From Tieghemiomyces parasiticus (Eukaryota; Kickxellomycota; Dimargaritomycetes; Dimargaritales; Dimargaritaceae), in NCBI GenBank assembly GCA_027575765.1, contig JANBPT010000263.1, positions 1-49,713 on the forward strand: a DNA stretch of 49,713 bases, in the 5' to 3' direction. Of the stretch, positions 22,901-30,877 are shown in pieces. A program made the position numbers and the translations under genes. Position 1 is the stretch's first letter. Each line of letters starts with the position of its first letter. A model generated the notes under the pieces. That model ran no database searches. It saw only the letters and a program-made list of their open reading frames with translations, and was not told the origin of the DNA.

Positions 22901-23053
22901 CTGTGACTTGGCCGACGACTTCTTACCCCGGGTCCGCGCATCAGTGGTGCTGCCAACGGCGGCCGTCGGGGCCGGCGCCGACTCGGAGACGCTGAGTTCA
23001 CGCAGCAGGACTTGGAGACGGGCATAGTCGGACTGGTTGCCGGGACCGACCAT
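13931..23053 (-). CDS. SEN1: Sen1/senataxin-like superfamily 1B helicase, 3040 residues, intronless
   Basis: This is a nuclear 5'-3' RNA/DNA helicase that unwinds R-loops and terminates non-coding RNA transcription by RNA polymerase II. The open frame extends to 23167 without an ATG; the first Met is at 23053 (MVGPGNQSDYARLQVLLREL). Residues up to ~1000 form the long helical SEN1 N-terminal region. A Ser/Thr/Ala-rich, probably disordered linker follows (~1080-1750), with an acidic, SUMO-interacting-motif-like patch TIVISDDDDDELFE near 1280. The helicase core begins near 1840 (ECFEPLLLAETWMQI). Motifs are complete: I GPPGTGKT (~2063), II DEAAQS (~2347), III GDPNQLPPT, IV QYRMHPEIS (~2412), V TVDGFQGQEKD (~2550) and VI MNVAMTRAR (~2597). 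A basic, Pro/Ser-rich tail of about 440 residues follows. It is much longer than yeast Sen1 (about 2230 residues). Confidence 0.95.
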   Translation of the reverse strand: MVGPGNQSDYARLQVLLRELSVSESAPAPTAAVGSTTDARTRGKKSSAKSQPPVAPPPSDKSVAAATHERILPEFLQLGLRYFIEGEAARLTCWWCNPSLRPLLTQLLHLHSLPADSVPGLAKFQATVAAQLLQCTACIQCYTDAKAEYHTQCDRRYPPEAVATFFRQLFYDDLARVWQAAFNLADQQLNLFVAGTPTVLTPPTQWRPTTPGAQPFGGLQPQAQLGVAPPIPEPTALPSGPALPFEVICIVYEILQNPWFLTHPPVNGLFCLLLRVILDQKTLEVGEHLMPALLVLLFHPWEYVRHWAYGAMRSTPRSVGALQWQALSGLADMVIDHLTTVFITDDEAHFGALRPSDFLKPQPVTHRLAWAVKALRLILLQVEPTVRSAYLRQNTRNAGAAHLPYLVTALLTVNSHTLYYEALRLLVPLLEAFGPQFWDHRPVRARSGLPLRRAPLVDFYPYRMISTVLQHPYFENAMRETGPAAAAAADSGVSGADDGDHLAGSKTEPSALTLIPPSEEDRLVVAERRLQATFDWLVPYVRAARADDQAAGLWTLVFKKTSTWAATLYAYPKENCLISGRVLVELLTEYYVGGIRPPGSDDQADRGMLAAHHTRPSAQARTPPPPSVSLALLPWITANGVQVVDLLIELSKHAHTLPAAITAAEAILQRDVDFIRHFVDELIALQRALTDPSQPDPLAASETGGFVAAYPYLAAAPEYALARTVWMSCLQGTLPTPLHLRILFAVSEVLWCDYGSLLDQARTTLTENGGAMTQPFQQAVRDRCLQNLAVVQDVIESFGPLATRMFQRMTANQTHARRSLLGSVSGDPLSSAAVGGDTVTDLLARPGIMALLRLLFANHTTLRLAVLTWIQDSITHSPALERTLRDLPFLWGESEFIARLVAYAPEDSVVCIADIMDSYRRGVDTGYELCQITARLTKVLAVGMTTLRIMLEAVAKSPITPAQPSDGRSTAIFGGGDPVSVDRVRHSLPDLWLRTVDFLNLTGYQGFSWVERFSGDDVARVMHEVFETGRMLLAMFVPTFFPLTPLFADAQFHALQGQQLSNSLETTLRWLFVTDEKLRDAAFAQLVALLTLPVELGQVVGVARAEVEAAMAADDGFPDLVPLKDVGDVAVAYRFDPVVLGKIAKVARTEPGFMSYLGDDQKSELEMRLQAYLDELCYPLTSDLRPTASTTSAETSASVVASSSTSIARTGKMGRQSTLKAFVSAPTTSPLPASPTPTPARALSPILTTQPTKEQPAARSKSIATTTTVTPRTTVPFDTIVISDDDDDELFESMAALEGQQPTTPAPKSAVTLGSLTSKTQVQAAESMTRTSAEDYQRELDTFDDSDLDVDWTALDAGPAASSVGATSTFTTPAPRINATQSRPARIGSLITPMTPDTPGLIVQPRHQAPRRNVIEDSSPELSPLRPSWIQPPGARGASFLKEEAAARGSSLATTSGNHVHISGTGKGASSAAWRRRSTAQLSSSFFGGSKVEDDEEEGDEGRTPRQATSRGMGSARTRTSAGAGSLTRTATTAVAATKSSRGSGPNFPAGSLAPDTSAVRRASNGGGLLRPWKPAGPAKSSFVPHTVIVEAPGGGVTVSAPVIKKTVGNFRPTMAAANASRLSSLRSDFARERQALGVPPAARPTIPGRKPLPMTEIDHSRVKTDSASIVNGKTAAASTSTVSTSDSDSEADGDDSQGSRRQGLMGLLGATDSAAPSAITLSRTKSAAAPPVRRGIKLIDVIGDPNRPVDIKPVGKLIAVPSRYQQGATGPQGGQYPRARVTDLTSLHRRILSWSLRHMEQPAPGNPTAHSASLPSYPPGLHYRPSYQRVPDTFASETDYLECFEPLLLAETWMQIRHARDEARHNLNLWATLKARASVNDFQELTFELTVADAQNVMEGDLAILCEYRPEDGQPATRHPSQGNQTGPDSDLAPMTLGRLRPDHRTLLTKVHVTRTFKTYAQVSLWGWTGEDFANLQSLLYTGSRWRLWKLTQLTTMNREYLGLANLGGLSLMPAVLRSRIPAVPALPPTEVDECIRTYGVNRPQAQAVLTVKRRGNGFSLIQGPPGTGKTRTILALVGCLLGQVAEKSTAAGDDEFARNAVPIAIPTGPAGVHKVPRAVDSTGAGNDKLLICAPSNAAVDEIVKRIMDGVTGADGKPIYPRVVRIGVADSMNAQVRAVSLDQLVDDAIVGLNRAGGGASGAKPTGPADGQDAKDSKGTMGTVRAQMDQCIERQDAIHQEIKALIRQQDEIKAQVRAKAAERRPDLAEIERLEDSGKRLKRKQWELTTESNRERDRQTALLQGMETNRRQVRQQILRDTDILCCTLSGSGHETLQSMHCAFETVIIDEAAQSVELSCLIPLQYRCRRCILVGDPNQLPPTVISPEASNYLYNQSLFVRLQKSNPGCVNLLSIQYRMHPEISRFPSRMFYNAQLLDGPDLRERKVAVWHVDPAGGGGGDGAGGRIPRFAPFRFYHVAHGREQSAGNKSLVNHAEAEALCDFVAGLCRTFPRETFAHRIGVITPYKQQMFRLRQLFEQRFGPRVRQTVDFNTVDGFQGQEKDIILFSCVRSQPKGNGGGGGGGIGFLADLRRMNVAMTRARLSLFMFGNGAYLTRHPVWRLLVESAQEHKAYITFQSASLFGQLPSKGTAYPNLVPAPTLISPARNIHPRRSLTETPGNGDGTPVPAVPVAKSKLAAKKAAKRARGNVFKMETSSDSEMSSGDEVDRSNKTDTLQVHHEPAALPPETLVNPETDRKRARAEPLDVAHYPDIDHLVRRADRNETLDAPLPPINAGASSSPPSPPLTDDTTNENGGAPPPPKPTATTIGNRKRAASPQRVRLADEPPTKQSARAPPPKAANAGKGRDLLSQVISSAVGDTKQRARLPSINPGGHGTNRPGPRPVDSTKPTQRPTPPPPSATVPPGISPASPPDCTGLSPSSSRRRRRKAQRRSTDSSTAPSADPAGTAKDKVMGTMTHSGVNQAAGKASPALDTSNGVSRPFVTDPRLVPIQKRAAPPGQGGAPARKKPNLFIQAKRKPAARP

Positions 23054-24177
23054 GATATTGGCGATCAGGGGAAGCCTGCAAAAGTTTGGCGAGGAGATAA
23101 AGACGGGGCAAAATGAGTGGCCGGGGCACGACGGTTGGTCGTAGGCATGCAAAATATGAAGAGGCAATGCACGGGTGGGGAGGAAACGGGCGGGCAGACT
23201 TAGGATCGTGGCTCGCGAATGGGTGAAGCTGCGAAAGAACCATTGGGAGGGCGAAGGAATCCAGCGATGCGCAGCGCAGAGCTGGAAAAGTTGCGAGTGA
23301 CACGGGGAGCGAGGAAAAATCTGGGTGCAGTGTGGTAGTAAATAAACACACGGCGACGAGCCGGCACCTTGGTGGTAAAGTCGCTGGGAAACATACCCGG
23401 CTGAAGTGTCGAGCTCTGGAAAAATTGGGAGAGGGGCCCCTAGGGTTACGGCACAGTGACACGGCTTGGAGCGCTGGGTTGCAGTATTTCCAGTGTCCGT
23501 CGTTTCTAGCTCTCTTTTGACGAGGTGGCAGATGGGGGGAGAGTTCGGGCAATATTGGTGCTAAGGTGAATAGTAGCCGGGTGGGGTCTGGGCTCTACCT
23601 TCCCCCAACTTGTCTAGGGTCCAGGAGCAGACCGAAGGCTAATGAAACGACCTTGGTCGTCAAAGGCGGTGCCATCGTCCGCCGAGTGTACCGCGGCACT
23701 GCCAGAGGATAAAAAGCATCAAACAAGGAGGTTTTGCAGTTGTGTTGTGGAAGACATGTGGAGCTGCCGCCACGTCAGCGCCAGCCGAGAGCCCAGTGGT
23801 TTTCATCACAAGCGGCTCGTCACTGATGCTCCCACTGGCGGAAGTGTGTGGGGCCACTCCTGGCATTGACCCTTAGCGCCTGCTTGGCCTGTCATTTTGC
23901 TCCCCCTCCCCCGCTTCCGCGACAAAAATTTGAGAATGCAGGTTAGTCTAGCCGATTGGCTATACCCTACATGTATATTAATAGGGAGTGGAAAAGGATA
24001 ATTGAGCGCGAACAATGAAGACATGCGAGGAGAGAAGAAAAAGGCAGGGCATCAGATACGAGCGACGTAGGCAGCGGAGAGTACAAACAGAACCGAATGG
24101 ATTATGCATAAAATGACCAAACCAAGAAAAATAAACGAAGCGGAAATTAGGGGTAAAGCTCTTTCCTGCCCTCTTAT
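23054..24177. other. Intergenic, Sen1-like promoter side
   Basis: About 1.1 kb holding the 5' leader and promoter of the Sen1-like gene and the 3' end of the next minus-strand gene. No convincing open frame. Frames seen at 22998-23552 (-) are leader sequence. Confidence 0.5.
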
Positions 24178-25329
24178 CTAGACCATGGGGTGCTGTGCCA
24201 TTTCGTAGGGCGCCTCCGTCTTGTGCCAGTGGATCGGACAAGCACCACCGGGACCAGGAAGGTTGTTACTGCCACCGGTCGCCCGCGGGGGAACGCGGAG
24301 GTCAAGACCGTCGAGCCAGGCAATGAAGCGCGGGACGCCGTTATTGAGGATCCGCGGGGTGAATGCGAGGGCCTTGTAGTCGGCGGGGTCGACAGCGGTA
24401 GCTGGAGCGGCGGTGATCTGGGACGGCGAGACCCCACTGCCCATGGCGAGGGCGTCCTGGGCGTAGATTGAGTCGGCACGACCCTCCGGGGCGGAATTAA
24501 ACCGGTAAGCGTTGATTAGGCGGCGACCCAGGGATGGCCGGAGTTCACAGCGGCAGCGCACACGGTACGGCGTCAGGTTGAAGTGGTCGTGGACAGCCAA
24601 GTCAAGGGCGTAGAAGTACAGACTGAACATGCTGTAGGTGAAGAACACGGCTATCAAGATGTCCACAAAGTAGTGCAGGTGGGTGTAGAGCACCATGATC
24701 ATACCGGCGATGCTGTGAAGCGCACTGTAGATGATGATTACGGCGTACCGACTGTGCACCCGCCACAAGAAAAAACTGGCACACAAGATGACGGTGTGGC
24801 CCGAATAAATGTTGTCGGTACAGGCCTTAGTCTTGGTGGTGATCATGTCCCAGCCCACGCGGAACATGTCAGCGGCGCCGTGGGTCTCGGTGGGCACGCA
24901 GTCGAGGCGCGGGCTCGGCACGGTGGTCACAACCAGGGTGAAGCCCCGGAAGAAGTAGAGAGTACCGATGAGCCACAGACACCGTCGCACAAAGATGATA
25001 CGGTTGCGCCAATTGGTGGTGAGGAGCAGGTTACCGGCCAGGACGATAATCAGGGAGGAGGACACGAGGTCGTCGGCCACCGACACTTTGTTAACGTACG
25101 GGAACCAGTCGAAAGCCAAGTCGCGCAGCTGAGGGTCGCCTTGGTTCCAGCGGCGGTCAGAGACCATTTGCATAAACACCATAAAGAAGGCCACCACTAC
25201 GAGGTACACGACGGCGAGGAACGTCCGCAGGATTTCCCAGTGGTTGACCTGTTTGGGGGCCTTGAGGATGTGGTGCCACAGGCGCCGGGGTAATTCCCGT
25301 ACTTGGGCAGCGTCGAAGCGCGGAGCCAT
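24178..25329 (-). CDS. Sphingomyelin-synthase-like (PAP2_C) phospholipid-ceramide phosphotransferase
   Basis: A multi-pass membrane enzyme that should transfer a phospho-headgroup from a phospholipid to ceramide or a related acceptor, probably in Golgi or plasma membrane. The first ATG is at 25329 (MAPRFDAAQVREL); the frame continues upstream to 25383 only with a TTG. Of 383 residues, the middle holds about six hydrophobic segments. The SMS signatures are CTDNIYSGHTV (His near residue 178) and HYFVDILIA (His near 219, Asp near 223), which supply the His-His-Asp catalytic triad of the LPP/SMS fold. The final ~110 residues are a hydrophilic, cytosolic-type tail. Most studied fungi use the different enzyme Aur1 to make inositol phosphorylceramide, so the headgroup here (choline, ethanolamine or inositol) cannot be told from sequence alone. 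Confidence 0.9.
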   Translation of the reverse strand: MAPRFDAAQVRELPRRLWHHILKAPKQVNHWEILRTFLAVVYLVVVAFFMVFMQMVSDRRWNQGDPQLRDLAFDWFPYVNKVSVADDLVSSSLIIVLAGNLLLTTNWRNRIIFVRRCLWLIGTLYFFRGFTLVVTTVPSPRLDCVPTETHGAADMFRVGWDMITTKTKACTDNIYSGHTVILCASFFLWRVHSRYAVIIIYSALHSIAGMIMVLYTHLHYFVDILIAVFFTYSMFSLYFYALDLAVHDHFNLTPYRVRCRCELRPSLGRRLINAYRFNSAPEGRADSIYAQDALAMGSGVSPSQITAAPATAVDPADYKALAFTPRILNNGVPRFIAWLDGLDLRVPPRATGGSNNLPGPGGACPIHWHKTEAPYEMAQHPMV

Positions 25330-28307
25330 GTCGAGGGACAAGATGGAGGCGGTGAGGACGTGGAGAGTAGGGGGTGACCACAACGACGAGGTGCCGCCGA
25401 GAGAGGGATAGGGCGCGAGGAAGGCGAAGGGCGAGGAGAGGGTCCACGCGTCTGGCTTGACAACTGGTAGCTAATAGCGTATGGACTTAGCCGGCTCTAG
25501 AGATAGTGGTGGAGGCTGGCGTCAGGGGAGTGCAATGCAAAATGAACTGAGGAGGAGGGGGCAGTCGGCGCGTGGAGGCTTGGAAAAAAATTACGAATAT
25601 TAGGCCCGTGGCAGCTCAGCGTGTAAAGGACGAAATAGTATGCCAGTGGCCAAGGCAGGGTGGTGTAGACTCCGCCGGACGAACCAGAGGCGAGGAGCGG
25701 GTGCCGGTACGGAGATGGAGGGCGGGTCCGCCGGTTGGATACTGGCAGGGAGTGCAGGTGCACGGCGGCCAGTCAGCTACGTTGGTGTGGCGGAGGCAAA
25801 GTCGGCTCCGGAATCCTGTCAGAGGTATACAGTCCGATATGGACGGCAGAACGGGCAGCCGCGGCTTCGAAATAAACTATGTGCCAAGTAAACGTGAAAG
25901 GTAGATTGGTGCTCCGAATGGAATTAAGGAGCTCGTAAGTGACATAAAAACAAAGGCAGGTGAGAAAAAGAAGCCGAAGGGAGCAGCAGACGGTTTACGG
26001 AGAGCTGTCGTCGAGTAGCCCCCTGGGAGTCAGTGGGCACTGTTACGGAGACGGGGAGCGGACTGAATGAGGGGGGAACAACGGAGGTTGGTTGCCAGGA
26101 GTCAAATGCCCTGATGAGCCTCGTCTAGGAGCTTACAAGGAGCGGAGCTAATCCAGCGCGAGCCAGGATGGTGAGAGGATGAAGTGAGGCCGCAATAAAG
26201 GCGTCGAGTCAAAAGGTCTCGGTTTGGAAATAGGAAGCACGCTATCCACCAACAAAGACTTGGAGACCGTGGAATTGCCTTAACGGGTCGCAAAGAAACG
26301 TAGCGAGTCGGGATATAAAAGTTGTAAATCGAACCGGGGACGGGTGCGCAGGGGACCAGGCCGATTATATAGAGGCGAGTCGCCCGGCTGACAGGAGGCT
26401 GGGTGGATGCCTGGCAGAGAACCTCCGAAATAGAAGGCTGAAGGAACGGCGGGCCAAGCCGCCAAGAGATTGGCCACATGAAGGGCCGACGGACTTCCGA
26501 GGGGGGAGGCCTGCTCATTGGAAAGTGCTTAGGGGCGGGAACGAAAAGGGAAAGTGAGAAGGGGGCAGTAGTAGCTGGTGATAGTGTGAGCCTGCCACCC
26601 AGCTGCTCAGCGTTGAGGTCGTCGATGCCCTGCCGCGCGAAAGAGGGGGGAAGGATAGGCCAAGCGGGTCCCAGTTGGCATACCATTCGTACAGGCGCCA
26701 TCTGAACCGGCGGTCGGCTTTGCTTCGATAGAACGGCAGTAGAAGGGAGGAGGGAGGCATATAAGCTCCGACAGGGCCACTAGGAACCTGTGGCACCTGT
26801 GGCGTTCCACTGACGGTTCAAGCCACACCGGTCTGGCCATCGCACAGGAATATTCCGAGTACTATTTCGAGATTCCAAGGAGGCGCACCGATGGGCCATG
26901 GCCAGGTCCTCGTCCCGGCCCCGTCGGTAGCCGGCAAACCACGCCGTTTCGTCACCAGAGGCCACCGGTAGCTGTTCACGCATTTCTGCTGACACGAGTG
27001 GCCTGATAGGATAGGGTGGGGAAGCTCTCCGCATAACGATGGGGGTGAGGTGATAAGGCGATCACGTCGACACACAGTACAGCTAGTGGACCACTCGGGA
27101 ATCCGACCGAAATATACCACGGTTGGCTTCCCAAACTACTGAGGGTGCCCGACATTGATGTGTTTAGCCCCAAGGCGATGTAGTATAATCTGGCAGCTTG
27201 CTGTGTTATCGCCCACACTTCTCGCCCGACGTTTTTGCCTACCAACAAGCAGAGCAAGTATCACGTTATAGTCCTTCGCTACATTCTAACACCTTACAGA
27301 CAGGCCAGTCTTCATTTTTTAACCCTCGATTAAACCAACCTTTTGCGCTAAAGAGGCTGGGCGAGATCTATCCCTGCCTAACACGGCCGGTGGGAAATCT
27401 AACCAATGACGTCCGAGGTACACACTGCCTGGCACGCCCATCTCTCCGTGGTTAGTCGGCTCTGCAGCTACCACGTAGACGTCGGTGCAGGCTCCGCAAT
27501 CCCCAACGCGCATCAAAACCATGGCAATCAATGGGTCGATCTCTTCCTTGCCACTAGAAATTAGGTTATCAGCTATTTAGTGTGCTTTTGGTGCAAGCCA
27601 ACGATGCACGTTTGCCCAGTACCCAATAGCTTGTATGAATTTTGTTAGAATCACCATATCGGTTAAACTTTCGTCTAAATACAGGCCATGGGGCCTGAGC
27701 TAGTCTCTGCCGTTGCCACACGTATTCTTGCATCCTGGGGTCACCGCGATGTCCAACCGTGGCGATTAACCGGTTCCTATTTAGAAGGGGCAAGGGTAGG
27801 CGGGGCCATCATACATCGGTGTCTGTGACTAGGGACCGTACCTACGCCCGCTAATGCCCCTAAATTCCTAAACCCCAGCTTCTCCCACCATAAATTTTTG
27901 AGGATAAAGAAAGCGGACTTTTCAATGCCTCATGGCTGATCTGTGGTAACGCATTGTTGTCATCGCTGACTTCACCTCTGCCAAAAAAAATAAAATTTAA
28001 CATTAGTAGGTGCTAGGTTTTACAGCTATCCCTGGTTTCAATGTAGCATATCGTTTTTATACAGCTTAATCAGTATAACCAATGGGGGAGAAAGGATACG
28101 CCACAGATCCATAGTTGGCATGCTAACGACCAAAATACAAAACTAAAAAAAGGAAGATAAATGTCCGTAAAAATACACTTAAAACTTGGGGAACGTCGGT
28201 CAGTCCGGGTGACAATTCGAGCATCATTCCAAATAGCCTACTCGGCCGGTACGACTTCCCCCTTTTCCCTAATCCCCCCCTTTCCCCGTTAATCCCGACC
28301 ATCCGTC
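25330..28307. other. Long intergenic stretch without a supported gene
   Basis: About 3 kb. The left part is probably the promoter and leader of the SMS-like gene. Short minus-strand frames, such as 27034-26780 (starting MRRASPPYPIRPL, with real-looking composition around EQLPVASGDETAWFAGYRRG), could be an exon of an undetected gene, but I found no matching exons. 27900-28200 is AT-rich and probably the terminator side of the LysM gene. Confidence 0.4.
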
Positions 28308-29792
28308 TTACTTCGGTGCCAGCGAGGGCGATATTCCCGATGGGAAATACTTCAGTAGGTCGGCAGGCACGGCTCGAATATCCGGCACCAGCGGGTCACG
28401 CGCGGGACTCTTTCCGCGGCTATCGGAGCGATTGCCGGCGGCGGCCGACGATGAAGCCTGGGATGTCGTATCGAGACAAAGGTGGGTGGGAGACGAAGGG
28501 GTGCTATCCCACATGGAGCCTCTTCCCGGCGATAAAACTTCCGAGCCAGGGCCAGCTCCGGGCGAGTCTAATTCGCTTCCAGCGCGAGACCTCGTCGTCA
28601 GTCCCTGCGCTTGGCCATCACCACCACTTGCGGGCGGGCTAGGGAACGTTTCCTCGGGCTGGTAAAATGGAGACTCGGCATTCATCATGACGGTATTGTA
28701 GAGATGGACCTCGCGGGAATCGCACAGTGCGACAGGGATGAAGAGCTGGTCGCGAAAATGAATGCTATCGGTCGACCACAGCCGGTTGACTTTCTTCAGG
28801 GCGGCGGGACTGATCCCGTACTTGAGGCAGATGCCGGCCATAGTGTCAGCGGGGACCACGCGGTGAATGATGGCCCGGACGGTGGCCGGGTTGCGGCGTT
28901 GGGAGGGTGGCCGGTCGCTGTCCAACGACCGACGGACTGGGGAGGGTCCGCGACGCTGGCGTAACCCGCTGTTGGGGCCCGCCGGGTAGGTCGTAGTGGA
29001 CAGGTGCCGCGGAGCAGGGCTATTGGGCGCGGATAACTGCGAGCCAGTACCACGTTTACGAGCCAAGGGGCCAGGCTCGATTGGCTCGTCGAGCATAAGG
29101 GTGGACGACAGCATGTCGCGCAGACTGCTGCCGAACGTGGCAAGCCGCTGGGCGGCACCGGTCTCGGGCCGCCCATTCCCCCCGCCACTAAGCAGCGGAT
29201 CCCGCTGAGCGGGCTCGAGCTTAGATGTGACCCGGATACCTGGTGCCGAAGCCACCACGGCTTCCGAGGGTACCGACCCACCTTCGGCTGGCACAATATT
29301 GACGAGATTTCGGCGGGGACCCTGTAAGAAATCAGCCCAGTGGGCACTCTGCTTGCGGATGGTACTCAGCGCTTCGCGGCGGAGCGGCTCGACGGCCTGC
29401 ATGCACGGCAGGATGGCGGAAGACAGACTGCCGCGAATGGTTGCGGTCTCATCCGCCCAGTGCCGGGCCAGGTCTCCGCCGGTGAGGCCAGCCAAGAGAC
29501 CTCCAGAGTCAGACGGGTGGTCCAGGTGATGTCGGCCAGTCCGGGCCGGTCGGGAGTACTCCTGGGTCGGCGTGTCACGCGTGACGCTGCCGCCATTGGC
29601 GGGCTGTCGGGGCCGTGAGGCTTGTATGTAGGGAGATGTTGTACGGTCGGCGTCGGTCAGGAGGTCCGCCGTGGGGTCGTGCTCGTCGTCCACAGCAAAG
29701 AGCACCTCGTCAGGCGAAGTGGCCTGCCGTGGCGGGTACCGGTGCCGCACCTGTCTATCCGCGGGCCGGTCGTCCTGGTGGTAAGTGGTCAT
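28308..29792 (-). CDS. LysM-domain protein, intracellular type
   Basis: The 494-residue frame starts with ATG at 29792 (MTTYHQDDRPADRQ). It has no signal peptide or membrane segment. Most of it is hydrophilic and probably disordered, rich in Pro, Ser, Arg and Gly. One LysM module lies at about residues 306-352: IHRVVPADTMAGICLKYGIS, then AALKKVNRL and DSIHFRDQLFIPV, matching the betaalphaalphabeta pattern (Tyr/Ile/Asn positions present). The placement in a long non-secreted protein resembles eukaryotic LYSMD1/2-like proteins rather than chitin-binding secreted LysM effectors. A short helical region around ADETATIRGSLSSAILPCMQ precedes it. The gene diverges from MSH5 with a 1.1-kb shared upstream region. 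Function unknown. Confidence 0.85.
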   Translation of the reverse strand: MTTYHQDDRPADRQVRHRYPPRQATSPDEVLFAVDDEHDPTADLLTDADRTTSPYIQASRPRQPANGGSVTRDTPTQEYSRPARTGRHHLDHPSDSGGLLAGLTGGDLARHWADETATIRGSLSSAILPCMQAVEPLRREALSTIRKQSAHWADFLQGPRRNLVNIVPAEGGSVPSEAVVASAPGIRVTSKLEPAQRDPLLSGGGNGRPETGAAQRLATFGSSLRDMLSSTLMLDEPIEPGPLARKRGTGSQLSAPNSPAPRHLSTTTYPAGPNSGLRQRRGPSPVRRSLDSDRPPSQRRNPATVRAIIHRVVPADTMAGICLKYGISPAALKKVNRLWSTDSIHFRDQLFIPVALCDSREVHLYNTVMMNAESPFYQPEETFPSPPASGGDGQAQGLTTRSRAGSELDSPGAGPGSEVLSPGRGSMWDSTPSSPTHLCLDTTSQASSSAAAGNRSDSRGKSPARDPLVPDIRAVPADLLKYFPSGISPSLAPK

Positions 29793-30877
29793 AAGGGCTA
29801 AGCAAAGAGAGAGAGGAGGGAAAGGTCAAGGCTGCTGTGCAGAGACAAGGCTGGGTTCAGGCGTTGATTGTCCGGTGGGGTAGACACATATCGTACTGTC
29901 GGGGTAGAAGGAGAGCTGATGTCAATGAGTGAGAACAGGAGAGGGTAGTCAAGGCGAAAATGAGGAGTTGTGCGTATGGATGAGGACGACCCGGAAGGGT
30001 AGAGACGCTGTACCGTTTGGAATGAACTGGATGGCAAGGGTGTAAGTGGAGATAGTGAAACGCGGCGTAGTAAAGCAACGTAAACAGGTAGTATGTGGTA
30101 AAGTAGTCAGGGTCTGAGGTGAACCAGTTGAGCGAAGGAATGGATGAGGAGGCAGTAGAGAATTGGTTGAAGGGGAGGGAAGAGCAATGGATGTACACAT
30201 AGGTAAGACAGGTCCCCGGGGGGCGGAGGCGGGAGAGGGTCAGATTGAAGCCGGCAGAAAGGGCGTACAATGGTTTGAGTGCATGGTGGAGCACAGGCCC
30301 TTCCATTTTCTCGATGTACCGACGGGCTCCTCTGAAACACCGTCCTAGCTGGGGCGCCCCTCCCCCTGCAGGCTCGCCTGGGACTGGCGCCAACGGTAGC
30401 CAGCTAGCGAACCAAAGTGGCCGCCAGCGAGTTTAAAGGGCGGAGAATAAACAGAGTTCGCGTGGTCCAATAGATATGTTAAGTGTTAGCAAATGGATAA
30501 AGCGACGTAAATCTTGCAGAGTCGATCGATTTGAAGGAGGGAGGGGAAGGGAGAGACGCTGGTGACCTTATGTGGCACAAAGTGGGCGGGCGATACAATG
30601 CTTTAACAGATCAACCGCCGCGGTTCGGCGGGAACAAACGGCGGTGACCTAGTTGTTGTATGCTGCCAGTCCTCAGACTTGGCACTGTATGCGCCTACGA
30701 GATACCACCATTGTTACCCACAGCCAGCACAGTAGCTGCACAGGCGTTGGCAGGTCTCCCAATGCAGGCACGAGTAGCCTCGATTTTCATCCCTACCTGA
30801 CACCTCTCTCTTTCACTTCCGATAATTTTCATTCTGCCGTGACTGGTTTTGTCTCTGCTTGGCAATTCATTTTCGCC
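29793..30877. other. Divergent intergenic region between LysM and MSH5 genes
   Basis: Must carry the promoters of both genes. No open frame with coding character. A pyrimidine-rich leader precedes the MSH5 ATG; the frame upstream of 30878 is open back to 30653 but reads as leader. Confidence 0.5.

Noticed and set aside
23054..23167. Upstream extension of the Sen1-like frame
   Set aside because: Contains no ATG and reads as leader; the Met at 23053 was preferred.
26102..26701. 199-residue minus-strand open frame
   Set aside because: Composition is leader-like, no domain is visible and no partner exons were found.
26780..27034. Minus-strand ATG frame with plausible amino-acid composition
   Set aside because: Short, with no recognisable family, splice partners or downstream continuation; kept only as a remark in the intergenic entry.
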